32,426 nt of DNA from Fidelibacterota bacterium (GCA_947481595.1 CANKHC010000011.1:1-32426), one strand, 5' to 3'. Shown: positions 16,024 to 24,447, counted from the first letter of the stretch. Notes: generated by a model not told the origin, from the sequence alone. Numbers and translations: made by a program.

Positions 16024-17115
16024 ATGCTGAATAAAGATAAGGTCGATCCTGGCCACGACCGCATCTCGATCATGGTGGTCGAGGATAACGAGTACATGCT
16101 CGATATCCTGGTCAACAGCTTGAAGCGCATGGGCTTCACCCGTGTGACCAAAGCTAAGAACGGCAAGGAAGCGGTCGAGTACCTGAAGCTGACCGGCAAA
16201 GGATTCGGGACCGCGGTCGATGCCATCGACATCGTCATCTCGGACTTCATCATGTCGCCGGTCTCGGGCGTGCACCTCTTGCAGTGGCTGCGCGACGACA
16301 AAGCTTCGCCCAGCCGGTTCATGCCGTTCATCATGCTCTCGGGTGCCGCCGACCGCGTCAACGTCGAGGCATCGCGCGACCACGGCGTGACCGACTTCAT
16401 GGCCAAACCCTTTTCCGTGGAAAACATCTACAAGGTGCTGCAGCGGATCATCGACGCGCCGCGCCAGTACGTCACCACCCAGACCTATTTCGGCCCCTGC
16501 CGCCGGCGCTCGGCGAAGGCGGCTCCGGGCGGGCGCGAGCGGCGCAAGCCCGATGAGAGCCACGCCACGATTGTGTATTCCAAGGACAAGGTCGAAAAGC
16601 CCGCCGCGCCCTCGGACGTGTGGCTGTTCAAGCTGCCCAACTACCTCAAGCAGAAGATGGGCTCGAACGCCATGCGCCAGCCCTTCGTGCTGCCCGACGA
16701 CGTGCTGTTCAACGCCGAGCAACAACTCAAGCGAGAAGCCGACGGATTCCTCGACTGGGCCAAGACCTACCTCGACCGCCTGTCGAAGCAGGTGGCAGAG
16801 GCGAAGATGGTGACCGGCGAGCGCGAGAAAAACTTCGAGGAGATCAACCTGATCGCGCACGAATTGCGCGGCCAGGGCGGCACGTTTGGTTACCCTTTGA
16901 TCACCGTGTTCGGGAAGTCCTTGTACGAGGTCACCAAACCGCCGTGCCGCCAGGACGATGCCAATTTGGAGATCGTCAAAGCGCACATCGACACCATGCG
17001 CGCGGTGCTGCGCGAGAAGATCGAAGGCGACGGCGGCGAAATGGGTCAGATGCTGTTCAAGGCCCTGAAGTTGGCGATCAATAAATACGCACCGCAAGCC
17101 GGGGCGGCGCAGTAA
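16024..17115 (+). CDS. Response regulator with HPt-like C-terminal domain
   Basis: The 363-residue protein opens with a receiver domain: acidic pair in VVEDNEYM, phospho-acceptor D74 (IVISDFIMSP), LSG switch Ser and KPFS lysine. A variable linker follows, then a helical domain with IAHELRGQGGTFG around H279. This matches the H-x-L-[KR]-G pattern of histidine phosphotransfer domains. There is no DNA-binding domain, so output is probably phosphotransfer or protein contact. The start is ATG 16024; a GTG two codons earlier (16018) is possible, and the open frame reaches back to 15928 without typical coding sequence. The sensor kinase gene lies 142 bases downstream on the same strand and is the obvious partner. 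Confidence 0.85.
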   Translation: MLNKDKVDPGHDRISIMVVEDNEYMLDILVNSLKRMGFTRVTKAKNGKEAVEYLKLTGKGFGTAVDAIDIVISDFIMSPVSGVHLLQWLRDDKASPSRFMPFIMLSGAADRVNVEASRDHGVTDFMAKPFSVENIYKVLQRIIDAPRQYVTTQTYFGPCRRRSAKAAPGGRERRKPDESHATIVYSKDKVEKPAAPSDVWLFKLPNYLKQKMGSNAMRQPFVLPDDVLFNAEQQLKREADGFLDWAKTYLDRLSKQVAEAKMVTGEREKNFEEINLIAHELRGQGGTFGYPLITVFGKSLYEVTKPPCRQDDANLEIVKAHIDTMRAVLREKIEGDGGEMGQMLFKALKLAINKYAPQAGAAQ

Positions 17116-17257
17116 TAGGCACCGGGAATAGCCTGGGCTGCCCTCGCGAAAAGCTTTAGAATTGCCAAGAGCGCGCCTGCTTCGTCCACGGGGGACGGGA
17201 ACAGCGGCTGCGCGTTTGGAAGCGGAAGATCATGCGCGCACCGAAAGGGCCGCTGGG

Positions 17258-19048
17258 ATGAAACCGCTGAGCGCCTCCTTGACGGTCGGCGAACGGGGAC
17301 ACAAACCGAGCACGTCCTCCCTGCAGCGTGTGCGCATCGCCACCATCCTGCTGGTGTCGAGTTTCACCGCCGTGGTGCTCCTCGCCACGTCCTTTAACCT
17401 TTACCGCCAGTACAACGCGGCGATGGAAAATACGGTCCGCGCGGCCCGTAACACCGTACGTACGATTGAATCGCACGCATCGCAGACTCTCGGCGAAACC
17501 TATCGCATCATGGAAGGTATCGCCGACGTCTACGAACACGAGCGCGCCGCCGGCACGGTCAGCGAGGAATACTTACACAAATTGATGGCTGAGAAGTTGG
17601 CGCTGGCGCCGGCGGTGCGGGCCTTCTTCATCTCGGATGCGAACTTTGTCGGGATCGCGGGGTCGCGCACCTATCCTGTCGACATTAGCCGCGTCTACCT
17701 CACTGGCATCTCCTTCGAGGCGATGACCGATGTCGGCGGCGACATGGTCATCGGCGATATCTACCGCAACCAGACGCAAACCACGACCGTTCCGGGGGCA
17801 TGGCTGCTGCCGGTGGGCGTTAAAATCCGCGACGCAGACAACGCGCTGATCGGATACGTCTTCGGACTCATCGGAGTGGAGTTCTTCGCGGATTATTACG
17901 CCGGGCTGGATGTTGGACCGCACGGACGGGCTTTTCTGTGGACCATGGACGACCGGCTGGTGGCGGGCTCCCCCAACGTCCAGTTTCCCACCGGTACGCA
18001 CCGGCCGAATCGGGTCAACCTGCCGAAGACCTGGGTGCCGGGCCCAGCGCAAGTCGTAACGATTGGCGAGGGTCTGCTTGCACGCGAAATCATCGCGCGC
18101 GGCAAGCTCTTGGAGCTGCCCCTGACCACATCTGTCTCGCTGGACGGCGAAGACTTCCTGATCGGATGGCGGAACGCGCGGGCGATGACGATGCTGATGG
18201 TTCCCCTGATCATCACGATGATGGTCCTCTTCGGCATCATCATCCTGCGCCAGGTCCGCCGTATCGAATTGAACGAAGCCGCGCTGCAGCAGGCCAAGGC
18301 GGCAGCGGAAGAAGCCAACGACGCCAAGAGCCGCTTCCTCGCCCACATGAGCCATGAGTTCAGGACCCCCTTGAACGCGATCATGGGATTCTCGGAGATC
18401 ATCAAGAACAAGGTTCTCGGCGACGCGATCTCACCGGCTTATACGTCCTACGCCGACCACATCCACCGCTCGGGCGAGCACCTACTTCACATCGTCAACG
18501 ACATCCTCGACATGGCGAAGATCGAATCCGGCGTGCAGCCGCTGACGCGCGAGGCCATCGACATGACGGGCGTAGTCGCGGCGGCGACATCCTTCGTCGA
18601 GGGTCTGGCCAGCCAACGCGGCATCAAACTGCGCGTCACCGCGACGTCCGACCTGCCTTTGGTCTCAGGCGACCAACGCTTCTGCCGCCAGGTGGTGATC
18701 AACCTGCTTTCCAACGCCATCAAATTCTCGCCGGCGGGAGCGGACATCACCGTCGCCACGCGCTACGTCCCCGGGCGCTTCCTCGACGTGCGCGTCATCG
18801 ACCGGGGACCGGGCATCGAGCCGGCCCTGCTCAAGCGGCTGGGTGAACCGTTCCTGCAAGGCAATCCGTCGGTGTCGCACATCGGCCAGGGCACGGGACT
18901 CGGCCTGTCGATCTGCAAGCGCTATATGGCGCTGTTGGGCGGCGAACTGTTGATCGACAGCACGGTGGGCAGCGGTACGACCGCGACTATCCGCTTCCCT
19001 GAGCCGCTCTTGATCATCGCAAGCAAACGCAGCACCGCCGCGGAATAG
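17258..19048 (+). CDS. Membrane sensor histidine kinase with periplasmic Cache-like domain
   Basis: In this 596-residue protein, a helix at about 24-46 and another at about 308-330 enclose a periplasmic sensor of about 260 residues. Its size and the YVFGLIGVEFFADYY region suggest a double Cache domain for a small ligand. The cytoplasmic part has a short coiled linker, the HisKA site H366 (FLAHMSHEFRTPLN), N-box N486 (INLLSNAIKFS), G1 DRGPGIE and G2 GQGTGLGLSI, so autokinase activity is expected. It has no receiver domain. The frame is open from a TTG at 17162, but the first ATG at 17258 is favoured. Its stop codon lies in the loop of a strong terminator. Confidence 0.9.
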   Translation: MKPLSASLTVGERGHKPSTSSLQRVRIATILLVSSFTAVVLLATSFNLYRQYNAAMENTVRAARNTVRTIESHASQTLGETYRIMEGIADVYEHERAAGTVSEEYLHKLMAEKLALAPAVRAFFISDANFVGIAGSRTYPVDISRVYLTGISFEAMTDVGGDMVIGDIYRNQTQTTTVPGAWLLPVGVKIRDADNALIGYVFGLIGVEFFADYYAGLDVGPHGRAFLWTMDDRLVAGSPNVQFPTGTHRPNRVNLPKTWVPGPAQVVTIGEGLLAREIIARGKLLELPLTTSVSLDGEDFLIGWRNARAMTMLMVPLIITMMVLFGIIILRQVRRIELNEAALQQAKAAAEEANDAKSRFLAHMSHEFRTPLNAIMGFSEIIKNKVLGDAISPAYTSYADHIHRSGEHLLHIVNDILDMAKIESGVQPLTREAIDMTGVVAAATSFVEGLASQRGIKLRVTATSDLPLVSGDQRFCRQVVINLLSNAIKFSPAGADITVATRYVPGRFLDVRVIDRGPGIEPALLKRLGEPFLQGNPSVSHIGQGTGLGLSICKRYMALLGGELLIDSTVGSGTTATIRFPEPLLIIASKRSTAAE

Positions 19049-19065
19049 AAATCCGCGGCGGTGCT
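19031..19065 (+). terminator. Rho-independent terminator after the sensor kinase
   Basis: A perfect 14-base-pair stem (AGCACCGCCGCGGA with its complement) has a seven-base loop and is followed by a T-rich run to about 19088. The kinase's last codons form the 5' arm and the TAG stop at 19046-19048 lies in the loop, so coding sequence and terminator overlap. Confidence 0.85.
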
Positions 19066-19088
19066 TCTTGCTGCTCTTTTCTTTTTTA

Positions 19089-19325
19089 TTATTCCGCCTT
19101 GGGAATAACCGGGCTCTCCGGTTTGGGCTTGATCACCGGCATCCTTGACGCACTCGGCGGCGGTGGCTGTACGATGTCGCCGTCGCCTGTAGGCGGCGGG
19201 ACGATGATGGCATCCATGTCGGTCATCACCGGCGGCTGTGCTGCCGGCGGCGATGGTGAGGACGAACAGGCGGCCAGCATCGCAGCGGCTGCAGCCAACG
19301 ACAGAAGGGTGCGCGCACCGATCAT
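19089..19325 (-). CDS. Small proline-rich lipoprotein
   Basis: The 78-residue precursor has a lipoprotein signal with lipobox LAAC (Cys about residue 20), followed by SSSPSPP. The mature part is almost entirely proline-rich and ends IIVPPPTGDGDIVQPPPP then MPVIKPKPESP. It should be lipidated and tethered to the inner or outer membrane. The same C-terminal pattern recurs in the gene six bases upstream, so the two form an operon of related proteins. The function is unknown. Confidence 0.75.
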   Translation of the reverse strand: MIGARTLLSLAAAAAMLAACSSSPSPPAAQPPVMTDMDAIIVPPPTGDGDIVQPPPPSASRMPVIKPKPESPVIPKAE

Positions 19326-19331
19326 GACACG

Positions 19332-19961
19332 CTACTGAACCGGCTTCGGCTTGATCACCGGCATATTGGTGCCGGCGACAGGCGGCGGAAGGAGGATTTC
19401 GCCGTCACCCGTGCGCGGCGGGACGATCAGCGCCTCGGGGTCCGCGGCAACCGGGGGCGCCGGCGCTTCTTCCGGGACCGGGGCCGACGGCGGAATCATC
19501 GGCCGGAGCGGTGGCGTCGGGGAGATCGGCGGTGGGATGCGCAGCGGCGGCAGGGCCCCCGGAGGGGCACCGCGCAGATTGCGCTCGCATTCGGCCGGGG
19601 TCATGCGCGGATCACAGACCGGCTGGGCGACGGGGATCAGCAGACCATTCATCGGCAGCGGGCTGGCGGCATGGCGCTCCAGGACTTCGTCGGCGATCAC
19701 CTCAGCGGCGCGGCGTTGCGCCGCCAAGCGCACTTCGCAGACCTTGCGCGGCTGGCGGGAATCGCACTCCGCGCTCGGGGCCAGCAGGCTGAGCGGGGCG
19801 AGACTGCGCGGCGCCAAGGCCGCAGCGGGCATCGAAGCGTTTTCCACGGATGCAGAAGGATACGACGCGCGGGTGAAGTCCAGCGGCGGCGCAGCAAAGG
19901 CAGACGCGGAAAGACCGGCAAGCGAGGTCACGAGCACGATGTTGAACAGGGTCTTGTTCAT
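19332..19961 (-). CDS. Secreted proline-rich protein with twin CD-x-R cysteine motifs
   Basis: The 209-residue precursor starts at ATG 19961, chosen because AAGGAGG stands at ideal spacing upstream. A Sec signal peptide ends SAFAAPP. Two copies of the pattern CDxRxxxxxCExxL follow (CDSRQPRKVCEVRL and CDPRMTPAECERNL), separated by about 45 residues. The C-terminal third is proline-rich and ends ALIVPPRTGDGEILLPPP with MPVIKPKP, shared with the downstream lipoprotein. Four cysteines in a periplasmic protein suggest disulfides. I do not recognise the family. It may contact peptidoglycan or another envelope partner through its proline-rich tail. Confidence 0.78.
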   Translation of the reverse strand: MNKTLFNIVLVTSLAGLSASAFAAPPLDFTRASYPSASVENASMPAAALAPRSLAPLSLLAPSAECDSRQPRKVCEVRLAAQRRAAEVIADEVLERHAASPLPMNGLLIPVAQPVCDPRMTPAECERNLRGAPPGALPPLRIPPPISPTPPLRPMIPPSAPVPEEAPAPPVAADPEALIVPPRTGDGEILLPPPVAGTNMPVIKPKPVQ

Positions 19962-20178
19962 GCGCCGCCTCCTTTCTTCTTTCCAGAGTTTCGGTTGGGC
20001 GTGCGCATGCACGCGGTATGCAGGACTAATGCGGGGATGGAGGGGAAGTTCCGTGGCTGGAACGAAAGCCCCGCGCGCTGTCAAGCGAACTTTGTCGCCC
20101 CGCCAGCGTTGTACCTGTGATTACGCAGAATCAGGTGCGGCGTGATGTGCGCCACATCTGCCGTTCAAGGAGGCCGTC

Positions 20179-20460
20179 ATGAGCGAATTTTTGAGCCAAA
20201 ATCCGGCGACTCAACTTGAGGCCGAAGAATGGGTCGAGACTGTCGTGAATGGCATCGCCCTGTTCGAAGGTGTTCCGGTCCATGTCGAACATCTCGCCAA
20301 TGATCCGGGGCAGAAGGATGCGCCACAGCAGCCGGACCCGGAAATTCCCGCGCCGATGCCCGACGAAGTCCCCTCGCCTCACCCATCGCAGCCGGAGATT
20401 GTGCCCCCGCACGAGACGCCGGCCATGGATCCAATGACGCCGTCGGCGCCGGAAGCGTAA
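20179..20460 (+). CDS. Small acidic proline-rich hypothetical protein
   Basis: The 93-residue protein starts at an ATG with AAGGAGG eight bases upstream, one of the best ribosome-binding sites in the window. The N-terminal half is ordinary (SEFLSQNPATQLEAEEWVETVV), and from about residue 45 it becomes a Pro/Glu/Asp-rich tail. No signal peptide is seen, so it is probably cytoplasmic or needs another route. It is divergent from the proline-rich secreted genes across 217 bases. The function is unknown. Confidence 0.7.
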   Translation: MSEFLSQNPATQLEAEEWVETVVNGIALFEGVPVHVEHLANDPGQKDAPQQPDPEIPAPMPDEVPSPHPSQPEIVPPHETPAMDPMTPSAPEA

Positions 20461-20466
20461 GCGGGC

Positions 20467-21186
20467 TTAATACGCTTTCTTGAAGATCAGCAGGTGCTGC
20501 CACGGCAGCGACTTGGAATCGGTGCTGACCCAAGCCATGCCGATGGCACCCATTTCTTTTTTCACCTGAGCTTCGGACATCTTGTGCACGTCCTTGATGG
20601 GCACGCTGTCGTCCTCGGCGCGGTATTCGAGCAGTGCTATGCGCCCGCCCGGCTTCAGTGCGCGGACCATGGCGCGGCCCATTTCCCGCGGATAGGAAAA
20701 CTCGTGATAGACGTCGACCATGATGATCAGGTCGACGGAATTGGCCGGCAGCTTGGGATCGGCCACACCGCCGAGCACGGGAACGACGTTTTTGGCTTCG
20801 CCTTCCTTGATCTTGGCAGCGACAATATCGAGCATCTCCTGCTGGATGTCTTCGGCGTAGACTTTGCCCTGCGGGACCAGCTTGGCGATGCGGAAGCTGA
20901 AATAGCCGGTGCCGGCCCCGATGTCGGCGACGACGTCGGTGGGCTTGAGGTCCAGGAGCGGGGTGACCTTGTCGGTACCTTCCTCCTCGACGCGTTCGGG
21001 GCGTTCGAGCCATTCGGCGCCGGCGGCCCCCATGACCTGGGCAATCTCGCGGCCCATATAGGCCTTGCCGATACCGTCCAGGCTCATGCCGGTGTTGGCG
21101 TAACCGTTGGCGTCCTCGGCGGCGAATGAGGGCCCGGCCCACAGTAACAGCGCCGCCGCCAGAGCCGTTCTCAACATCACGCCCAT
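20467..21186 (-). CDS. Exported class I SAM-dependent methyltransferase-like protein
   Basis: The 239-residue protein has a convincing Sec signal peptide (MLRTALAAALLLWAGPSFA) followed by a Rossmann methyltransferase domain. Motif I is VADIGAGTGYFSF, acidic loop YAEDIQQEML, motif IV region LIIMVDVYHEF, and post-motif LKPGGRIALLEYR. The core resembles UbiE/Methyltransf_11. Export is odd because SAM is not normally available in the periplasm. ATG 21186 is preferred because GAGGGTG stands six bases before it; ATG 21192 would lengthen the protein by two residues. It is divergent from the dmeF-like gene (67 bases). The substrate is unknown. Confidence 0.83.
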   Translation of the reverse strand: MGVMLRTALAAALLLWAGPSFAAEDANGYANTGMSLDGIGKAYMGREIAQVMGAAGAEWLERPERVEEEGTDKVTPLLDLKPTDVVADIGAGTGYFSFRIAKLVPQGKVYAEDIQQEMLDIVAAKIKEGEAKNVVPVLGGVADPKLPANSVDLIIMVDVYHEFSYPREMGRAMVRALKPGGRIALLEYRAEDDSVPIKDVHKMSEAQVKKEMGAIGMAWVSTDSKSLPWQHLLIFKKAY

Positions 21187-21253
21187 GGTCATCACCCTCG
21201 GTTGCGAAGGCCCTCAGCATAGAAGAAAGCCGCCGCTCTTGATAGACTGACAC

Positions 21254-22225
21254 ATGCACTCGGACTCGCTCGCACCCTGGCAAAAGCGTCACGGATTCCT
21301 GGCGGAGCGCCAGGACCGCAACGCACGCCGCACCATGGTTGTGCTCGTGCTCACCTTTGTCACGATGGTGGGCGAGATTATCGCCGGGCGGATGTTCGGT
21401 TCGATGGCGCTGCTGGCCGACGGCTGGCACATGGGCAGCCACGCGGCGGCCCTGGGCATCGCGGTGTTCGCCTATGCCTATGCGCGGCGCCACGCGGAAA
21501 ACAGCATCTATACTTTTGGAACGGGCAAGGTCGGCGACCTGGCGGCGTTTTCAAGCGCTCTATTGCTGCTGGTGATCGCCGGACTGATGGCCTTTGAGTC
21601 GGTGGAGCGCCTGCTGACGCCGGTTGCGATCGACTTCCGCGACGCAATGATCGTGGCGGTCTTGGGTCTCGTGGTGAATCTTGCGAGTGCGGTGATCCTC
21701 AAGGACGATCACAGCCATTCTCACGAACTTAGCCATGATCATGACCACGGGCATGCCCATGCCCATCATGAGGACCACAACATGCGCGCGGCTTATGTGC
21801 ATGTCCTGACCGATGCTCTGACCTCGGTGCTGGCGATCGTCGCGTTGGCGGCGGGATTGCTGTGGGGACTGGTATGGCTGGACGCTGCCATGGGCATCGT
21901 CGGGGCAGCGATCATCGTGCACTGGGCGGTGGGGTTGATGCGCAATACGGGACGTATTCTATTGGATGCCGAGCCGTCAGGCACCGTGACCGCGGCGGTG
22001 CGCAAAGCCATCGAAGGCGAGGCCGACAACCGTATCGCCGATCTGCATGTGTGGCGCGTGGGACCGGGTCATCTCGCCGCCGTGGTGACGGTGGTCACCC
22101 ACGCCGCGCGCACGCCGGGGCACTACAAGAAACTGCTGGCCGGGATCGCGTCCTTAAGCCACATCACGGTGGAAGTGGAGCGCTGCTGCGACCACCCGCC
22201 GCACGCCCAGGCGTCGGTGCGCTAG
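21254..22225 (+). CDS. dmeF: DmeF-type cation diffusion facilitator (Co/Ni efflux)
   Basis: The 323-residue protein has six membrane helices and a cytoplasmic tail, as in cation diffusion facilitators that swap divalent metal for protons. LLADGWHMGSHAAAL in helix 2 and HVLTDALTSVLAIV in helix 5 supply the metal-site Asp and His residues. The loop between helices 4 and 5 (about 151-176) holds eleven histidines and should bind metal. The helix-2 sequence and N-terminus resemble the DmeF branch, which exports cobalt and nickel in alphaproteobacteria. No DmeR-like repressor is adjacent. The stop codon overlaps the convergent small membrane protein gene by four bases. Confidence 0.87.
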   Translation: MHSDSLAPWQKRHGFLAERQDRNARRTMVVLVLTFVTMVGEIIAGRMFGSMALLADGWHMGSHAAALGIAVFAYAYARRHAENSIYTFGTGKVGDLAAFSSALLLLVIAGLMAFESVERLLTPVAIDFRDAMIVAVLGLVVNLASAVILKDDHSHSHELSHDHDHGHAHAHHEDHNMRAAYVHVLTDALTSVLAIVALAAGLLWGLVWLDAAMGIVGAAIIVHWAVGLMRNTGRILLDAEPSGTVTAAVRKAIEGEADNRIADLHVWRVGPGHLAAVVTVVTHAARTPGHYKKLLAGIASLSHITVEVERCCDHPPHAQASVR

Positions 22226-22467
22226 CTGCGCGGTAAGTCGTTGGGGTCGTGGTCGATCACCGGGCCCTGTCGCTCGGGGCCTGGGCCATGGGGCTGGCCC
22301 GGACGGACCACCGTCCACTGCACCATGTTCTTGCGGCCAAAAAAGTAGAACAGCACGAATAGGATCGGCGTGATGATCAGCGCTGCGACGAAGGCGTAGA
22401 AGAACAACAACGCCAGGCCGGCGAGCGCTATGAAGAAAATGACGAGGCGGAAAAGGGCGGCGAGCAT
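22222..22467 (-). CDS. Small two-helix membrane protein
   Basis: The 81-residue protein has a long hydrophobic N-terminal part (LFRLVIFFIALAGLALLFF, then AALIITPILFVLFYFFG) that can form two membrane helices. A polar tail contains QWTVVRPGQPHGPGPE. I do not recognise it by name; short proteins of this kind are common hypothetical genes in alphaproteobacteria. It is transcribed in the same direction as the upstream phosphatase gene, 42 bases away. Confidence 0.68.
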   Translation of the reverse strand: MLAALFRLVIFFIALAGLALLFFYAFVAALIITPILFVLFYFFGRKNMVQWTVVRPGQPHGPGPERQGPVIDHDPNDLPRS

Positions 22468-22509
22468 CGCTTGTATATAGGCGTCCCCTCGCCCGGCTTC
22501 AATGCGCTG

Positions 22510-23256
22510 TTACTTGGCGCACGACGCCGGCAGGGCCGTTTCTTTCTTGGTGATCACCGCATCCTCGCGCTTGGCGCACTCGAGCGCCGCGGCGAAAGCT
22601 GGGTTCTGGCGCGCGGCGCCGACGTAGGTTGCCGCGACGATGCGTCCTTCGGCGATGTCGCTGGGATAGTGCACGCCGCAGACGACGCGGTTGTTCCCGT
22701 ATCGCACGCCGCGCGCGAGGATGGCGTCGGCTCGCTCGGGAAAAATGTCCGCGAGCACGAGCGCGGTCGTGTAACCCACGAAAGAATGCCCCGAAGGATA
22801 GGACTGGTCCTTAACTAGAAAGTCGGTGCTGCACGCGGTGACGTCGCTGTGCTGAGCGTAGGGACGGTTGCGCTTGTAGAGCGCCTTGTTGTCGCTGGAG
22901 ATCTTCTCCATCTCGGGCCGCATGCGCGTGAGCAGCTTCATCAACTGCGGGCGCTGTTCGGGACGCAGGTCGCGTTCGGTGACTTCGTTGAAGCGGCCGA
23001 TGATGTCTGGCGCGAGATAGGCTCGCGCATCGGCGATGGCTTCCTGCCAGGCAGGAGACTGCGGCGATGGATGATTGGCGCGCACCTCGGCCGTGTCGAT
23101 GCGGGAGAGATCGGAGCCTTCAGCCGGCGGGGCCGGGAGCGTGAAGCCTGCGAGAACGGGGGATGCGAGAAAGCCGGGCGCCGGAGCTTCGGAAGCGTTG
23201 GCGCAGGCGGCGGCGAGGACAAAGGCTGCGACGATCGTGAGTGGACGGACAGACAT
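22510..23256 (-). CDS. Periplasmic PAP2-family (class A) acid phosphatase
   Basis: The 248-residue precursor has a Sec signal peptide (about 1-22). The three-part PAP2 signature is complete: K124-x6-R131-P132, P154-S-G-H157, and N189-R190-x5-H196-x3-D200, where the usual Ser before Arg is Asn. These residues bind phosphate, protonate the leaving group and form the phospho-histidine. The spacing matches secreted class A non-specific acid phosphatases (PhoN-like) rather than membrane lipid phosphatases, and no membrane helices are seen in the mature part. It should release phosphate from organic phosphomonoesters in the periplasm. Confidence 0.88.
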   Translation of the reverse strand: MSVRPLTIVAAFVLAAACANASEAPAPGFLASPVLAGFTLPAPPAEGSDLSRIDTAEVRANHPSPQSPAWQEAIADARAYLAPDIIGRFNEVTERDLRPEQRPQLMKLLTRMRPEMEKISSDNKALYKRNRPYAQHSDVTACSTDFLVKDQSYPSGHSFVGYTTALVLADIFPERADAILARGVRYGNNRVVCGVHYPSDIAEGRIVAATYVGAARQNPAFAAALECAKREDAVITKKETALPASCAK

Positions 23257-23273
23257 GCACTTCCCCCGAGACG

Positions 23274-24443
23274 CTATGGCATCAATGATTTTTCATACAT
23301 GCGGTAGGTCTTATAGACCCGCCCGCCAATGTCTTCGATCGAATGGCAGGTCTGGGTGTTGCTCTCCAGCACCCAGCTCATTTCGCAGACCGGCATGCGC
23401 AGCTTGAGCGAGGCGTTGCGCACGGCTTGCATGGTGAGCAGCGCCAGCAAGGAGCCGAGCGGCTTGTTCTTGTACTCGGGCATGACACCCATGAGCGGGA
23501 TGCGCGTGCCGGAGACAAAGGAGCGGCGGGTGGCCAAGCGCCAGAGCAGTTTCGCCCAGCCGAATGGCGCAAGCGAGCCCTTGAGGTCCCGGATCATCTC
23601 GTTGAGATCGGGCAGCGCCAGGCACATGGCTACAGGCACACCGTCCATGGTGGCGATGGAGACGAGCTCAGGAACGATGATCAGGCGCATCTCGGCGGCC
23701 ATATGGGCGATGTCGGCTTCGGTCATGGGGATGTAGCCCCAGTTTTCGGTCCAAGCAGCATTGAAGATGCGCGCGACGGTGGCGATCTCTTCTTTGAAGC
23801 GGCTCATGTCGAGCGGGCGAACCTTGAGCGCCGGGTTGCGGTCGAGCGCCCGCTGCAGCCACTTGAGCTGCTTGACCGGTACCGCGGTATCCATCGGGGT
23901 GAGATAGGCGCGCATGTCGACGGACTTGGCAAAGCCGGCGGCTTCGACGTGGGCGCCGTAGTAGGGCTGGGCATGGCCCATCATCATACGCGGCGGGCAG
24001 TTGAAGCCGTCGATGAGCAAGCCGGACTCGTCGTTGACGTTGAAGCTGAAAGGGCCGATGCAGCGCTTCATGCCCTTGGCGCGCAGCCAGTCGGCGGCGG
24101 CAGCGAAAAGGGCGGCGGATACGTCGAGGTCGTCGATGGTTTCGAAGAAACCGAAGAAGCCAGTTGAATCCTTGTAGCGCGCGATGTGGCTGGAATCGAT
24201 TTGCGCCGAGATGCGTCCGGCAGGCTTTCCATCTTTGTAAGCGATGAAGAGTTGCGCCTCGCCGTGCTGGAACCAAGGGTTCTTTTTGGGATTGAGGCGC
24301 GGGGATTCGAGCAGCGGCAACGGCGCCACCCAATAGGGGTCGTGGCCTTGGGTGGCGTGCGGGACGGCGATGAAGTCGGAAACGGAAGCACCCTCGCCGA
24401 CGCGGCGGATGGTGATACTCGACTGAGCGACTCTCACGTCCAC
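23274..24443 (-). CDS. GNAT-fold acyltransferase-like protein (possible lipid N-acyltransferase)
   Basis: The 389-residue protein belongs to a conserved bacterial family related to GNAT acyltransferases, sometimes mislabelled as dATP pyrophosphohydrolase. Landmarks include HDPYWVAPLPLLESPRLNPK, GRISAQIDSSH, FGFFETIDDLDVSAAL, GPFSFNVNDESGLLIDGF, FNAAWTENWGYIPMTEADI and, near the end, MSWVLESNTQ. To my recollection, the Caulobacter ceramide synthase bCerS is a GNAT-fold protein of similar size. Together with the hydroxylase gene four bases upstream, this makes a sphingolipid or other acyl-amide role possible but unproven. The start is GTG 24443 with a weak ribosome-binding site, so translation may be coupled to the hydroxylase gene. 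Confidence 0.7.
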   Translation of the reverse strand: MDVRVAQSSITIRRVGEGASVSDFIAVPHATQGHDPYWVAPLPLLESPRLNPKKNPWFQHGEAQLFIAYKDGKPAGRISAQIDSSHIARYKDSTGFFGFFETIDDLDVSAALFAAAADWLRAKGMKRCIGPFSFNVNDESGLLIDGFNCPPRMMMGHAQPYYGAHVEAAGFAKSVDMRAYLTPMDTAVPVKQLKWLQRALDRNPALKVRPLDMSRFKEEIATVARIFNAAWTENWGYIPMTEADIAHMAAEMRLIIVPELVSIATMDGVPVAMCLALPDLNEMIRDLKGSLAPFGWAKLLWRLATRRSFVSGTRIPLMGVMPEYKNKPLGSLLALLTMQAVRNASLKLRMPVCEMSWVLESNTQTCHSIEDIGGRVYKTYRMYEKSLMP

Positions 24444-24447
24444 GGTG

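Noticed and set aside
15925-17097. 390-codon minus-strand frame across the response regulator
   Set aside because: It mirrors codon structure of the real gene; receiver and HPt-like motifs are on the plus strand.
20177-21493. 438-codon minus-strand frame crossing three genes
   Set aside because: It overlaps the small proline-rich gene, the methyltransferase and the start of dmeF in other frames and has low-complexity Arg/Gly composition.
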